Notes: generated from the sequence alone by a model not told the origin. Numbered from the stretch's first letter, positions 25,045 through 34,248 are shown. The stretch is 35,851 bases of DNA from Akkermansiaceae bacterium (GCA_903826205.1 CAIKDP010000009.1:1-35851); one strand, 5' to 3'. Numbers and translations are program-made.

Positions 25045-27153
25045 TCATTTCGCGCCGGCCCGCTGGACTGACTGTAGGGTCACAGGCCCGAGCAAGCCTG
25101 ACGCCGGCTGGTTGTCAGCCATCCAGTCCCTCGGGATCCGGGTACGTGTCCGGCGCAAGCCCTCCGGCAGAGTCTTGTCGCCAGTGAGCCGGTTGGGCCA
25201 CAAATTGACCACCTCGATTTCCAGCGTGTTGTCACCGGGCCTGACGGTGCGGGTGATGTCCACCCGCCATGGCGGGCACCACAGCACGCCAAGGTCATGG
25301 CCGTTGAGCATGACGCGGGCGCTCGCTTTCACTGCGCCCAGATCCAGCCACAGACGGGGCGCTTGTGGCGATTTGAGGTTTGAGATTTCAGATTTGAGAT
25401 CCGGGTGGGCGGGATACTTGAAAATTTTCCGGTAGGTGGCGGTGCCGCTGAAATTTTTCACCGCCGGCTCGGGACGTTTGGTCCAGTCCTCCAACTTGTC
25501 GAACTCCATCAAGCCCGTGGCTTGCGCTTCGCTGAGGCCATCGGTCGGATAGAACCACTGCGGATCGAACTGCACCGTCCATGGCCCCGTAAGCTCTTGC
25601 AGCGGATTGAAGGTGGGAAAATTATCGGGTAAGGCCGTGTGGCCGGCTTGGAGGTCCGTCCCTGACGAAGATTTCCGGAACACCACAAACACCGCGCCAT
25701 AAGGCGCCAACTCCAGCGGCACGGAGCTGCGTTCATCCATGGTTTCGAACTGCGGAAGTTCCCGTTGCTCGCCGCTCACGGGGTCCCACAGTTCCGGGCG
25801 CCCGGTGGCACGGAACGTGCAGGTGGCGCGGAGGGTGGCGGCGCGCCGGTTCGTCACGAAGTAAATCTCTGTGTCGCCGCTGCGGCGATGAATGAAATCC
25901 ACCAGCGCATTTTCGGCGGCGGTGGCAAAGGCGAAATCCGGCGGCACGCTGGCATTCATCAGGATCTCGCGAATGCCCATGCCGCACACAACCCGTCCCT
26001 TGCCGTATGGGCCGTCCAGTGACGGACTGGTTGTCCTGGTTCCCCATACCCTGTCGGCAATGACCTTGAGTGCGGATTCGCTCCCGGGGTAGCCGGTTAG
26101 ACCGGGCGTGCGCTGCGGCTTCGGGCCGATCACCGTGGCGCCGGCGGCTATCAGTTCCTCGAGCTTGGCGGCCACCTGCAGGGGCATGACCGGCCGGTCC
26201 GGCAACACCAGAACCCGGTAACTCATGCCGTCGGGCAGCACGATCCGCCCGTCCCTAACGGAAATCCGCGTGAGCAGAATCTCCGAATTGCAGACATCGT
26301 AGTCATAGCCGAATCCGCGCGACGGATCGACGTGCTTGGGCGCAACGAAGTTAGGCGCCTCATCGCCGTTATAATATAACACGTCGGCCACAAAGCGCCC
26401 CTGTTGCAGCATGTGTGAGCAGCGCGCCAGGTATTGCAGGAATGGCGCGGCAGCTTGATTCCACCAGGTAACGTTAGGGTTGAAATGGGTGCCTGCCGCG
26501 AACGCCTTGCCGGGCATGCCCGCGTCAGGGCCGGAGGTGGCCGAGCCGTGGATGGTCAGCGCATTGATGCCCTCGCAAAAGGCGATGTTGGCGTACAGCC
26601 GCAAATCGGCCGGTGCCACGCCCCAGTGTGAGCGCGGGCCGATGCTGGTGAACGACTCGGACGCCACCAGACGTTTGCCGTACAAGTGAGCGGCGCTTGC
26701 GGCCTGTTTGGCATTGACGTTCTGTGCCGCCTCATCCCAGCCCGCCAGGGTGACGGCGTGATGGTTGGCCGGCACCCACTGATTCTCTTTCCAGTGCGTG
26801 CTTTCCCAGAATTCCGCGACTGGCGTGTCCATGCGGCCCTGGTTCATCAGCCCGTCGTTGCATAGCAGGCGCGGATGATGCTGGCCCCCGGCTTCCGCCC
26901 GCACCCACATGCCATTGGCGTGTGCCAGCTCCGCCCAGCGGCCATAGTGACCATCCGCCACGCAATCGGCGATGGTCCGCCGTACGTCAGTTAGAAAACG
27001 GTCCGTGACTTGCACATTATCCACGATTTCTCCCGCCATCGCGGCCAGATAGCGGGCCGGATCGTAACCGCGCCGGTGGCGGAACTCTTCGGGCAGCCGC
27101 GGCGTCCAGGAATACATGCCGTCGATTTCAACGTTGTCCTCGTGAGGGGGCAA
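25045..27153 (-). CDS. GH106-type alpha-L-rhamnosidase-like hydrolase, 3' part (frameshifted)
   Basis: This is the C-terminal two thirds of a hydrolase whose N-terminus lies in another frame upstream (26991-28136). The TTG at 27153 is not a real start; homologous sequence continues in this frame to about 27171. It contains EDNVEIDGMYSW, then candidate catalytic Glu residues in WVRAEAGGQHHP and VASESFTSIG, matching the two-glutamate arrangement of GH106. Further on are an amidotransferase-like domain (YRVLVLPDRPVMP) and a C-terminal jelly-roll sugar-binding domain with ARVMLNGHDLGVLWCPPW. With the 5' part the product would be about 1,030 residues, the normal size for the family. Confidence 0.8.
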   Translation of the reverse strand: MPPHEDNVEIDGMYSWTPRLPEEFRHRRGYDPARYLAAMAGEIVDNVQVTDRFLTDVRRTIADCVADGHYGRWAELAHANGMWVRAEAGGQHHPRLLCNDGLMNQGRMDTPVAEFWESTHWKENQWVPANHHAVTLAGWDEAAQNVNAKQAASAAHLYGKRLVASESFTSIGPRSHWGVAPADLRLYANIAFCEGINALTIHGSATSGPDAGMPGKAFAAGTHFNPNVTWWNQAAAPFLQYLARCSHMLQQGRFVADVLYYNGDEAPNFVAPKHVDPSRGFGYDYDVCNSEILLTRISVRDGRIVLPDGMSYRVLVLPDRPVMPLQVAAKLEELIAAGATVIGPKPQRTPGLTGYPGSESALKVIADRVWGTRTTSPSLDGPYGKGRVVCGMGIREILMNASVPPDFAFATAAENALVDFIHRRSGDTEIYFVTNRRAATLRATCTFRATGRPELWDPVSGEQRELPQFETMDERSSVPLELAPYGAVFVVFRKSSSGTDLQAGHTALPDNFPTFNPLQELTGPWTVQFDPQWFYPTDGLSEAQATGLMEFDKLEDWTKRPEPAVKNFSGTATYRKIFKYPAHPDLKSEISNLKSPQAPRLWLDLGAVKASARVMLNGHDLGVLWCPPWRVDITRTVRPGDNTLEIEVVNLWPNRLTGDKTLPEGLRRTRTRIPRDWMADNQPASGLLGPVTLQSVQRAGAK

Positions 27154-28136
27154 TCCGAGGGCAGCGCGGACAAGTCATCGCGCACAAAGCTGACCTGGTC
27201 GGCCAGTCGGGTGGTGGTCACGCCGAATGGATGAGTCAGTGCGCGTTTGGCGGCGAGCCTTGCGGCACGCTCCACCTCGGCCCGGGTCCCCAGCGCGAAG
27301 TCGCGGACCGCTTGTTTGTTAGGTACGGTGATGCGGAACCAGCGGGCCGTGGTGGCTGGGACTGCTTCATAGCCCAGCACCCACTGCGGTCCGGGCAACT
27401 CGGTTACCCGCTTGAAAGTGACGCCGTCATCCGAGGCGTCGATGATGATGCGTCCTGTGACATCGATCCAGATCCAATCGACCGTGTGGGGCGCTCCGAA
27501 ATCCACGAGCAGCCAAGGTTGGCGGGCGGCTCCGGAATTCCAAACCGTGTTGTAATTTCCATCCAGGAGGTTGGGCAACTGTCCGGGATTAATGTTAGAA
27601 GTAATGACAGGGCTTGGCTTTGGTGCTCCTTCAGGAATCAGAAAGGCGTGTGCGGCCACCTCGGCATAGAGCTTTCCCCGGCCTGTTGGATCCGCAAGCT
27701 TGCCGGAGAATTTTAGCGGCCCCTTGATAATCGTTGTGGAGCTGACAACCATCCAGCTGGAATTTTCCGGCGTGATCCATGGTCCGCCAGACGGCCAGCC
27801 CGCGCAGATATTCACCCCCATTTTCAAGTTGAGCCGGTCCGCTTCCAGCGCCGTATGGCGGAGCAACGCCCGCCACGCGTCACTCATATAGGGCACCGCC
27901 GGATTTCCGCACATATCTGACACGGGAAACAGCAGCACGCCTCCCACGCCTTTTGATTTCAGTTCCTCCATGTGCCGGCTGATATCCGCCGGCGTGATCT
28001 TGTCGAACCACCACATGAACACCCACGGCTTTGCCGCATCCGGAGGCGTCACAAATTCCGCAGGCAGATCCGCGGCCGCGCGTGTCATGCCGGGCCACAG
28101 GCAAAGTGTCAGGCCCGCCGTCAGGAGTCGCTTCAT
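26991..28136 (-). CDS. GH106-type hydrolase, 5' part with signal peptide (frameshifted)
   Basis: The start is ATG at 28136, giving the signal peptide MKRLLTAGLTLCLW with cleavage near TRAAA; a longer frame to 28289 overlaps the upstream barrel gene. The mature N-terminus (PWVFMWWFDKITPADISRH, then GVGGVLLFPVSD) is the first part of the GH106 TIM barrel. Next comes an inserted discoidin-like segment (LLVDFGAPHTVDWIW). True sequence ends at VSFVRDD near 27174; the residues beyond are out of frame until 26991. Adding one base to the AA at 27172-27173 (TTT instead of TT on the coding strand) restores DDFVRAALGLPPHEDNVEI and joins the 3' part. It lies 110 bp after the BBP7 gene on the same strand. 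Confidence 0.8.
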   Translation of the reverse strand: MKRLLTAGLTLCLWPGMTRAAADLPAEFVTPPDAAKPWVFMWWFDKITPADISRHMEELKSKGVGGVLLFPVSDMCGNPAVPYMSDAWRALLRHTALEADRLNLKMGVNICAGWPSGGPWITPENSSWMVVSSTTIIKGPLKFSGKLADPTGRGKLYAEVAAHAFLIPEGAPKPSPVITSNINPGQLPNLLDGNYNTVWNSGAARQPWLLVDFGAPHTVDWIWIDVTGRIIIDASDDGVTFKRVTELPGPQWVLGYEAVPATTARWFRITVPNKQAVRDFALGTRAEVERAARLAAKRALTHPFGVTTTRLADQVSFVRDDLSALPSDCPLTRTTLKSTACIPGRRGCPKSSATGAVTIRPAIWPRWREKSWIMCKSRTVF

Positions 28137-28246
28137 CAGTGCGTGCGCGGCTGTCATCAACAGGGATGTGAGATGAACTTGGGTCCGCGCCGGGCTCCCT
28201 TGTGGCGTGGCCATGCGGTCACGCCACAAGGCGGTCCCATGGGCCG

Positions 28247-29407
28247 TCAGAAGCGGAATGAAGCGCCGACTTGAAGCCCGTGCACCCAATAGCTGGTGTC
28301 ATTGCTAGAAGCCGCCGGTCGCACCGGTCCGCTCAGTGTGCCGCCCAGCAGCTGTGAACCGTTGACCCCGCGGTCAATCTGGTCACCCGCCAGCACGACA
28401 TTGCTCCAGTACATCACGCTGTAACCGAGTGTCAGGCTGCAAGACGGCGTCACCTGATAGCCAAGTGTGACCCCGACTTCAGGCATCCAGGCGAAATTAT
28501 TGCTGGAACGGTTGCCGGAATTGGTGGGTTGGGCATAAACCCCGCCCGGGTAGGTGGTGCTGCTGCCTGCTGGAGGGGTCATGCTCGAAGAGCCGTGAAT
28601 TGAGACACTCTGGTGCATGACGCCCAATCCGACCTTGCCCATGGCGCTGATCGTCCAGGGGCCTTGTACGTATTCGAGCATCATTCCCAGCGGGATGCCA
28701 TGAAAATCATTATGGGTGTCGAACTTGTCATCAAAGGTCATGCGGGTGCCTGTTGGATAGAGCCCGCCGATTGAGACCGAGTTGCTGTGCATCGATAGAT
28801 CGTCCTCGATGCGGGTGTATTGGTAGCCCCCGATGAAGTCGACGCTCAGGTTGGACTCATGCATCCAGTTGTATCTCAACATCAAATCGCCGCCGAAGAT
28901 GTTGCTGTTGGCCTCATCGGTCATGGTGCCGCTGCGTACTCCGGGCGAAGCAACGATCAGGGCGTCCTCGGCATGGACGGCTAAATCCGTGTTATAGAAA
29001 GGCCGGGCTAACAGAGGGCTGCCACTGGCGTCGGAACTCGTGGTGAAGCGTTGGGTTTCTTCGCCCAAGTGGAAAAACCTGCCGAACAAGCCCACCTTTT
29101 GTTGGTTGTCGAGCCACCCGCCGAGGGTGATGCGGAAGGCTGGATTCCAGTCGTCGTTGACCCGTTCGTTGCCGAACAGCACGCTCGGGGAGCTGCTCAT
29201 GACGCCATTGGTGCCAGGCGGGCTGCTCGTCACCAGCGGCGGCAGTTCCGATCCCTTGCGGGTCATGTAGAGGAACTCCAGCCCCCCCCAGAATCTGGGT
29301 GACGCCAGCGGGGATGTTGCCGGTGGTTCTGCTTGTCCGCACACGGCGGTTTGGAGGGTGCTCAACGTGGCACCAAGGGTGATCAATGCTGCGACGGGTG
29401 GTCTCAT
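28247..29407 (-). CDS. BBP7-family outer-membrane beta-barrel protein
   Basis: The protein has 386 residues with a signal peptide (LITLGATLSTLQTAVCGQA). The start of the mature part, RFWGGLEFLYMTRKG, and the spacing of the strands match the BBP7 (PF07585) barrels of Planctomycetes and Verrucomicrobia. The C-terminal strand GLQVGASFRF ends in Phe. The protein is Gly-, Ser- and Thr-rich between strands. The function of this family is not established; a porin or surface role is assumed. It precedes the large GH106-type hydrolase on the same strand and probably forms an operon with it. Confidence 0.85.
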   Translation of the reverse strand: MRPPVAALITLGATLSTLQTAVCGQAEPPATSPLASPRFWGGLEFLYMTRKGSELPPLVTSSPPGTNGVMSSSPSVLFGNERVNDDWNPAFRITLGGWLDNQQKVGLFGRFFHLGEETQRFTTSSDASGSPLLARPFYNTDLAVHAEDALIVASPGVRSGTMTDEANSNIFGGDLMLRYNWMHESNLSVDFIGGYQYTRIEDDLSMHSNSVSIGGLYPTGTRMTFDDKFDTHNDFHGIPLGMMLEYVQGPWTISAMGKVGLGVMHQSVSIHGSSSMTPPAGSSTTYPGGVYAQPTNSGNRSSNNFAWMPEVGVTLGYQVTPSCSLTLGYSVMYWSNVVLAGDQIDRGVNGSQLLGGTLSGPVRPAASSNDTSYWVHGLQVGASFRF

Positions 29408-29483
29408 GGTGTTATGTTAATGGTTGTTCCGTGCATCCTTGCGAAGGAATGAGTTTCCCGACAAGTCGCAACAGAATTCGCGA

Positions 29484-29511
29484 CATATAGGGGAAATTTT
29501 CAATCTGACAA
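29484..29511 (-). promoter_or_regulatory. Putative sigma70 promoter for the BBP7 gene
   Basis: On the minus strand, TTGTCA (29506-29511) and TATATG (29484-29489) stand 16 bp apart, about 75 bp before the BBP7 start codon. It is a good match to sigma70 consensus, by sequence only. The rest of the divergent gap 29408-29704 shows no gene. Confidence 0.5.
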
Positions 29512-29704
29512 GAGGAAAGGGAAAAATCATCAGGCTCGTGATCCTTCTTGACGCGGCAATGGCGGTGAGAAATCCGGCGGAGATTCTAACATAACAGCGG
29601 AGCCTGGGGGCGATCTGACATTAAATGACAACATGGCGGGCGGTAAGCATTGCGGTTTAGCAAGTCTTACTTCAGCCTGTCCCTGGATATTCGATCGCCG
29701 CCCC

Positions 29705-30121
29705 ATGAAACGCACCCTCGTCCGCACGGCCGCATTGGCTTTCATCGTTTTCTTCATCATCATTATCCGGATCGCGGACCGCGGTGAGGGCAACCTATGG
29801 TGGGCATTCATCGGGAGCATTCCCTACGGCGACAAAGTCGGTCACCTCGGCCTCGTCGGCATGCTCTCCTTGCTGTGCAATCTCGCCATTCCGCCGCGGC
29901 CCGCCACGCGCTGGACCCGCTGCATCACCCTGACCACGTGGGTGTTGCTGGTGTTGCTTTCGTTAGAAGAGCTGGCCCAAGCCTTCATTCCCACCCGCAC
30001 CTGTGATTTATTCGATTGGCTCGCCGACCTGGCAGGTCTCGTCCTCGGGCAATCTGCCGCCAGCCTGCTGCGCCGGTGGGTGGCCCGAGATCCGAAGGTG
30101 AAATCAGTGATTCAATCTTAG
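29705..30121 (+). CDS. VanZ-like membrane protein
   Basis: The protein has 138 residues from ATG 29705. It has about four hydrophobic segments, starting with ALAFIVFFIIIIRIA. The conserved VanZ features are DKVGHLGLVGM and, after the third helix, EELAQAFIPTRTCDLFDWLADLAG, a motif of acidic and polar residues kept in the family. VanZ proteins are small inner-membrane proteins, first known for teicoplanin resistance; in environmental bacteria they often lie near exopolysaccharide genes and their function is unclear. It is a single gene divergent from the BBP7 gene. Confidence 0.85.
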   Translation: MKRTLVRTAALAFIVFFIIIIRIADRGEGNLWWAFIGSIPYGDKVGHLGLVGMLSLLCNLAIPPRPATRWTRCITLTTWVLLVLLSLEELAQAFIPTRTCDLFDWLADLAGLVLGQSAASLLRRWVARDPKVKSVIQS

Positions 30122-30259
30122 GGCCCCTCATTAGGATAACACGATTGTCTTTGGTAATCTTCCGGCGGATTTCTCCGCAAGAAAAATGTAAGGCGGAAGC
30201 ACATAATTTTCCCGGCGATGAAAGCCAACAGGAAGTCATGCCGTAGTCGTAGCCCGGTG

Positions 30260-32821
30260 ATGATCCACAATCGAAATCCTCTGTTGTCCCGCTGGCTCGG
30301 GGTGTTGTCAATCAGCCTTGGTGCCTGGCAGGGCACGTGCGCCGCGGAGCCAGCCACGCCGCAGGACAAGGTTGGTGAGCGGGAGGGTCTGGTGGCCAGC
30401 GGGGACTTGCACATGGCGGGGCCGGCACGGCGCCCGGAACACGGGTTGCCGTTAGGCAACGGCCGCATGGGATCCATGGTTTGGACGACTCCCGGGGCGA
30501 TCCATTTGCAGATCAACCGTCCCGATGTCTACGCCAATGACAGGGACACCACGAGCTTTCAGGACCCGCATGAAAACTATTGCGGCGGTTGTGCCTTTGT
30601 GGATATCGAATTCGGCGCGGAGGCTGACATCTTCAGCGGCGCGGCCACCCGCCAGGACCTGTCGATCTACAAGGGTCTGGCGACTCTATCAGGGGATCGC
30701 GTCACCGCGCGCCTGCTGGCCCATCCTGACAAGGACGTCATCGCCATCGAAATCGACGATGCGCGGGAACAATCGGAGGTTGCGCGCGGCGTGCTGCGGA
30801 TGTTGCGAACCCCGGGTGTTAGAAAAGCCGGCCACAGCGCGACGTCGGAGTTGCTTGAGAGAGACGGGAGCATCGTGCTGACGCAGGAGTTCAAGGAAGG
30901 GAAGTTCGTCTGCCGCACGGCCGTGGCGGTCTCATGCGCCGGCAAGCCATCCAGCGTCGGCCCGCGGGATGAGACGGGCACGCGCTTGAGCGTCGGTCCG
31001 CAAGCGCCGGGCAAGGGGAAATTGACATTTTACGTGGCAAGTGCCGCCAGTTTCGATCCGGACCGGGATGTGGCTTCCGCCGCGCTGCGACTCTGCGCGG
31101 AAGCCGGGCAGGAGGGTTTTGCACAACTGGCCGGGGAGAGCGCCAGTTGGTGGCACCGCTTCTGGCAGGGGACCTACGTGAAGCTTTCGGGCACCAACGA
31201 CGCGGCGGGAGCCGCCGCCGCCATGGTCCAGGCCAATTACTACTACTACCTCTATCTGATGGCTGCCAGCAGCCGCGGGCCGTTGCCGCCCAAGTTCAAC
31301 GGCATGCTCTGGAACACGCGCGGCGACTTTCGCCGGTGGGGGGACATGCACTGGTGGCACAACCTGAGTTGCTTCTATGACGGGCTGCCGGCGACCGGCA
31401 AGTGGGAGTTGATGGATCCGGTGTATGACATGTATTCAGGCATGCTGCCAAGTTGTGAGCGGGCGGCCAGGGATGTCTGGGGCAGCGCCGGGGTGTGGAT
31501 TCCGGAAACGGTGCACTTCAATGGTCCGCCCACACTGCCAACGGAGATCGCCACCGAACTGCGCGAGTTCCTGCTGTGCCGCAAGCCAGTGGACGAACTC
31601 TCCTCCTCGTTCAAGACCTTTGCCTCCCTGCGCAACCCGCTCCATCCCTGCTGGAACTACATGGCCTTCGACTGCTGGAAGAGCGGCCAATTCGAATTCC
31701 GCACCCAGGGCCACGGACCGTTCAGCTATACCGCACATATCCTGTCGAGCGGCACCAAGATCGCGCAATTGTTCTGGAGCCGCTACGCATACACGCGCGA
31801 CACGGCATGGCTGCGAACCCGAGCCTATCCGGTCATCCGCGGCACCGCCGAATTCTATCGGAATTTCCCCAACCTGAAATTGGCGGCCGACGGCAAATAT
31901 CATATCCATAACGTCAACAACCACGAGCCGACGTGGAACGCGCAGGATGCCATCGGCGAGTTGGGCGCCATGTATGCCATCCTGCCCGTGGCGATCCGTG
32001 CCGCGGAAATCCTTGACGTCGATGCCGACCTGCGGGAAAAATGGAGTGATTTGTTAGCCAAGCTCGCGCCGTTGCCGACGACCGACCACCCGTTGGCGAT
32101 TCATCCCCGCCGGGAGGGGGAAAGCGCCAAGTGGGACGTGGGTCTCCAACCGGTGGCCAAGCCGGGCCGCGGCGGGATTGAACCGCTCATTTTCTATGGC
32201 CTCTACACTTGTGAGACCGCCGATCCGCGGATGACCGCGCTTGCCGCAGCCACCTACGGGCCGGCCCCGCGCAGTTACGCTCCGGGAGAGGTTGGTCCTT
32301 TGGGTTTGCATGCGCTCATGGCGGCCCACATGGGCCGCGGCGAGGATCTGGGCGCGGCGCTGGTCTCGCAATTGACCAACGTGCTGATCTATCCGAACCG
32401 GCTGTGCGATGTGGAGGGCGACTATCAGGAGTTTCCCGGCACCACCGCGGAACATGAGGGACGGGCGGTGCAGGGACTCTTGCGCGGCTTGCTGCTGGCG
32501 GCGCCACCGGCACCGGGACAGGATCCGGTGGTGCGCCTGTTTGGCGCGCTGCCCGCCGCCTGGGATGGGGAGTTTCAATTGCTGGCCCCGGGCGGCTTTG
32601 CCATTTCCGCGGTGCGCACGCGGGGCGTGGTGCAAGGGGTCACGGTGGAATCACGGCTCGGCGAAACCCTGCGCCTGCGCAACCCGTGGCCCGCCTCAAG
32701 CGTCAAGGTGTCGCGCTTCGCCCGGCCGTCTCTAACCATTCAAGGCGACCTGCTCAGCATCCCCACCGCCAGCAATGAGGCCGTTGTTCTAACGGAAGAG
32801 CAGTCGCCGGTGCAGCCGTAG
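30260..32821 (+). CDS. Secreted GH95-like (alpha/alpha)6 glycoside hydrolase
   Basis: The protein has 853 residues from ATG 30260, giving a signal peptide (LLSRWLGVLSISLGAW, cleavage after CAA). The N-terminal sandwich domain has GLPLGNGRMGSMVW, the GH95 signature, followed by an INRPDVYANDRD segment where GH95 enzymes have their NEDTLW motif. The middle (about residues 330-650) is a helical barrel with NNHEPTWNAQDAIGE in the catalytic region. A short C-terminal sheet domain follows (LFGALPAAWDGEF). GH95 acts on alpha-L-fucosides or alpha-L-galactosides; this one belongs to a divergent branch, so the substrate is open. It fits with the other deoxy-sugar glycosidases of the window. Confidence 0.7.
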   Translation: MIHNRNPLLSRWLGVLSISLGAWQGTCAAEPATPQDKVGEREGLVASGDLHMAGPARRPEHGLPLGNGRMGSMVWTTPGAIHLQINRPDVYANDRDTTSFQDPHENYCGGCAFVDIEFGAEADIFSGAATRQDLSIYKGLATLSGDRVTARLLAHPDKDVIAIEIDDAREQSEVARGVLRMLRTPGVRKAGHSATSELLERDGSIVLTQEFKEGKFVCRTAVAVSCAGKPSSVGPRDETGTRLSVGPQAPGKGKLTFYVASAASFDPDRDVASAALRLCAEAGQEGFAQLAGESASWWHRFWQGTYVKLSGTNDAAGAAAAMVQANYYYYLYLMAASSRGPLPPKFNGMLWNTRGDFRRWGDMHWWHNLSCFYDGLPATGKWELMDPVYDMYSGMLPSCERAARDVWGSAGVWIPETVHFNGPPTLPTEIATELREFLLCRKPVDELSSSFKTFASLRNPLHPCWNYMAFDCWKSGQFEFRTQGHGPFSYTAHILSSGTKIAQLFWSRYAYTRDTAWLRTRAYPVIRGTAEFYRNFPNLKLAADGKYHIHNVNNHEPTWNAQDAIGELGAMYAILPVAIRAAEILDVDADLREKWSDLLAKLAPLPTTDHPLAIHPRREGESAKWDVGLQPVAKPGRGGIEPLIFYGLYTCETADPRMTALAAATYGPAPRSYAPGEVGPLGLHALMAAHMGRGEDLGAALVSQLTNVLIYPNRLCDVEGDYQEFPGTTAEHEGRAVQGLLRGLLLAAPPAPGQDPVVRLFGALPAAWDGEFQLLAPGGFAISAVRTRGVVQGVTVESRLGETLRLRNPWPASSVKVSRFARPSLTIQGDLLSIPTASNEAVVLTEEQSPVQP

Positions 32822-32830
32822 GTGGTGGAG

Positions 32831-32849
32831 GACAGCCGTCCCGGCTGTC
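32831..32849. repeat. Perfect 8-bp hairpin after the GH95-like gene
   Basis: GACAGCCG (32831-32838) and CGGCTGTC (32842-32849) are exact complements around TCC. There is no T run, so it is not a standard terminator. It could be a REP-type unit or a 3'-end stabiliser. Confidence 0.6.
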
Positions 32850-32983
32850 AGGATCAACTCTCAGCACCCGCCGATTCCCCGATGTAAGGGCTCAGGTCCA
32901 TGGAGGATGGGACCGTGGATACGGCCATTTCCCCGCGCCGCGCTCACGCCGCCGCCCGTTGGCAGGCCAGTTAGAAAAATCAG

Positions 32984-33010
32984 AAAAATCCGGTTTTTTT
33001 TCCGGTTTTT
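32984..33010. terminator. AT-flanked bidirectional terminator-like hairpin
   Basis: AAAAA-T-CCGG (32984-32993), an eight-T loop, then CCGG-TTTTT (33002-33010). The stem is short and has one bulge, but A and T runs on both sides would let it work on either strand. It lies between the GH95-like gene and the rubrerythrin gene in a 275-bp gap with no other gene. Confidence 0.45.
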
Positions 33011-33096
33011 ATGCTTGCGTCGGATGGGGGATCCGGCTATTGCGTTGGATTGTGGCTCCATGGTGGAGCTGTCTGAGATAGCAACCCTCCCATGTT

Positions 33097-33717
33097 ATGA
33101 AAACGTCATTCCAACGCATCGCATCAGTCGCAACCCTCGCCGCCAGCCTGCTTTTCCCCGCGGTCGCCGTTGCCAAGGTTTCCGAGCAAACCCTCAAGAA
33201 CCTCAACACCGCCTATCAGGGTGAGTCCAACGCCGCCAATCGCTACGCCAAATTTGCCGAAAAGGCCGATGCCGAGGGCAACGCGCAAGTCGCCAAGTTG
33301 TTCCGCGCCGCAGCGGCGTCGGAGGCCATCCACCGCGACACCCACCAAAAAACGATCCTCGAATTGGGGGGCAAGGCCAATGCCGTCGAGCTTGACGCAG
33401 TGACGCCGGGCACCACGGCGGAGAACCTGCAGGCTTCCATCAAAGGCGAAACCTACGAGCGCGATACGATGTATCCCGAGTATCTCGCCCTGGCGAAAAC
33501 CGATGACGCCCCCGCCGCCATCCGCACCATCGAGTTTGCCCTGACCGCGGAAAAGGAACACGCCAAACTCTATCAGGAAGCCCTCGACAACCTCGGCAAG
33601 AATGCCAAGGCCGACTATTACGTTTGCCAGGTCTGTGGCATGACTGTCACCGAACTGCCTGCCAAAAAGTGCCGTTCCTGCCGCCATGACGTGAAGGAAT
33701 ATAAAAAGATCGCCTGA
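33097..33717 (+). CDS. Exported rubrerythrin
   Basis: The protein has 206 residues. The first 26 form a signal peptide (SVATLAASLLFPAVAVA-KV), unusual for this normally cytoplasmic family. The ferritin-like domain has diiron ligands Glu43 (QGESNAANRY), Glu76 and His79 (SEAIH), Glu118 (KGETYE), Glu152 and His155 (AEKEH). The C-terminal rubredoxin-like domain holds Cys177, Cys180, Cys192 and Cys195 for one Fe. Rubrerythrins reduce hydrogen peroxide using electrons passed through the rubredoxin site. All ligands are present, so it should be active; how it gets electrons and iron outside the cytoplasm is unclear. The next gene, 12 bp on, encodes a DUF2231 membrane protein. Confidence 0.92.
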   Translation: MKTSFQRIASVATLAASLLFPAVAVAKVSEQTLKNLNTAYQGESNAANRYAKFAEKADAEGNAQVAKLFRAAAASEAIHRDTHQKTILELGGKANAVELDAVTPGTTAENLQASIKGETYERDTMYPEYLALAKTDDAPAAIRTIEFALTAEKEHAKLYQEALDNLGKNAKADYYVCQVCGMTVTELPAKKCRSCRHDVKEYKKIA

Positions 33718-33729
33718 AGCACCTTCCCC

Positions 33730-34248
33730 ATGATTTCCCTACCCAATCCACTCCACCCGGCAGTCGTTCATTTCCCGATTGTCCTCATTTTGTTAGGAAC
33801 AATGGTGGCGCTGCTGGTTATCGTATGGCGGCGCTGGCATTTGCCGTGGCTTGCCGCGGTCCTGTTGGTCGCGGGTGCCTCGGGGGCCTTTGTCGCGGCC
33901 CGGACCGGTGGCCAGCAAGCGGAAATGGCTGGCGAAATTTCCGAGTCAGCCGAACTCATCCTTGATCACCACGAGACATGGGGAGAGCGCACACGCAACC
34001 TTGCCATCGCCGCAGCGATCCTTGCACTGGTCAGCGCCTCCGCGACGCGGTTTCCCAAAGCCGCCCGCGGTTTGACGGTCGCCACCGCCCTGGTCGCCGG
34101 AGCGACTGCCTATTCAGTCGCCCAGGCCGGTCACTACGGCGGCCAACTCGTTTACAAACACGGCGTCGGTATCAACACCGCCGCCGCTAACAATCCGACC
34201 ACTGCCAGCCCTAACCCAACCACCAAGACCAAGACATCCGATGACTGA
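33730..34248 (+). CDS. DUF2231 integral membrane protein
   Basis: The protein has 172 residues. The N-terminus HPAVVHFPIVLILLG is the DUF2231 signature; four hydrophobic helices follow. Conserved His residues in the first helix and in DHHETWGERT could bind metal or haem, and a KHGVGI motif lies near the C-terminus; the tail is Asn/Thr/Pro-rich. The family function is not known, though members often sit beside redox or c-type cytochrome genes. It is only 12 bp after the exported rubrerythrin and so is cotranscribed; a redox partner role is inference. Confidence 0.85.
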   Translation: MISLPNPLHPAVVHFPIVLILLGTMVALLVIVWRRWHLPWLAAVLLVAGASGAFVAARTGGQQAEMAGEISESAELILDHHETWGERTRNLAIAAAILALVSASATRFPKAARGLTVATALVAGATAYSVAQAGHYGGQLVYKHGVGINTAAANNPTTASPNPTTKTKTSDD

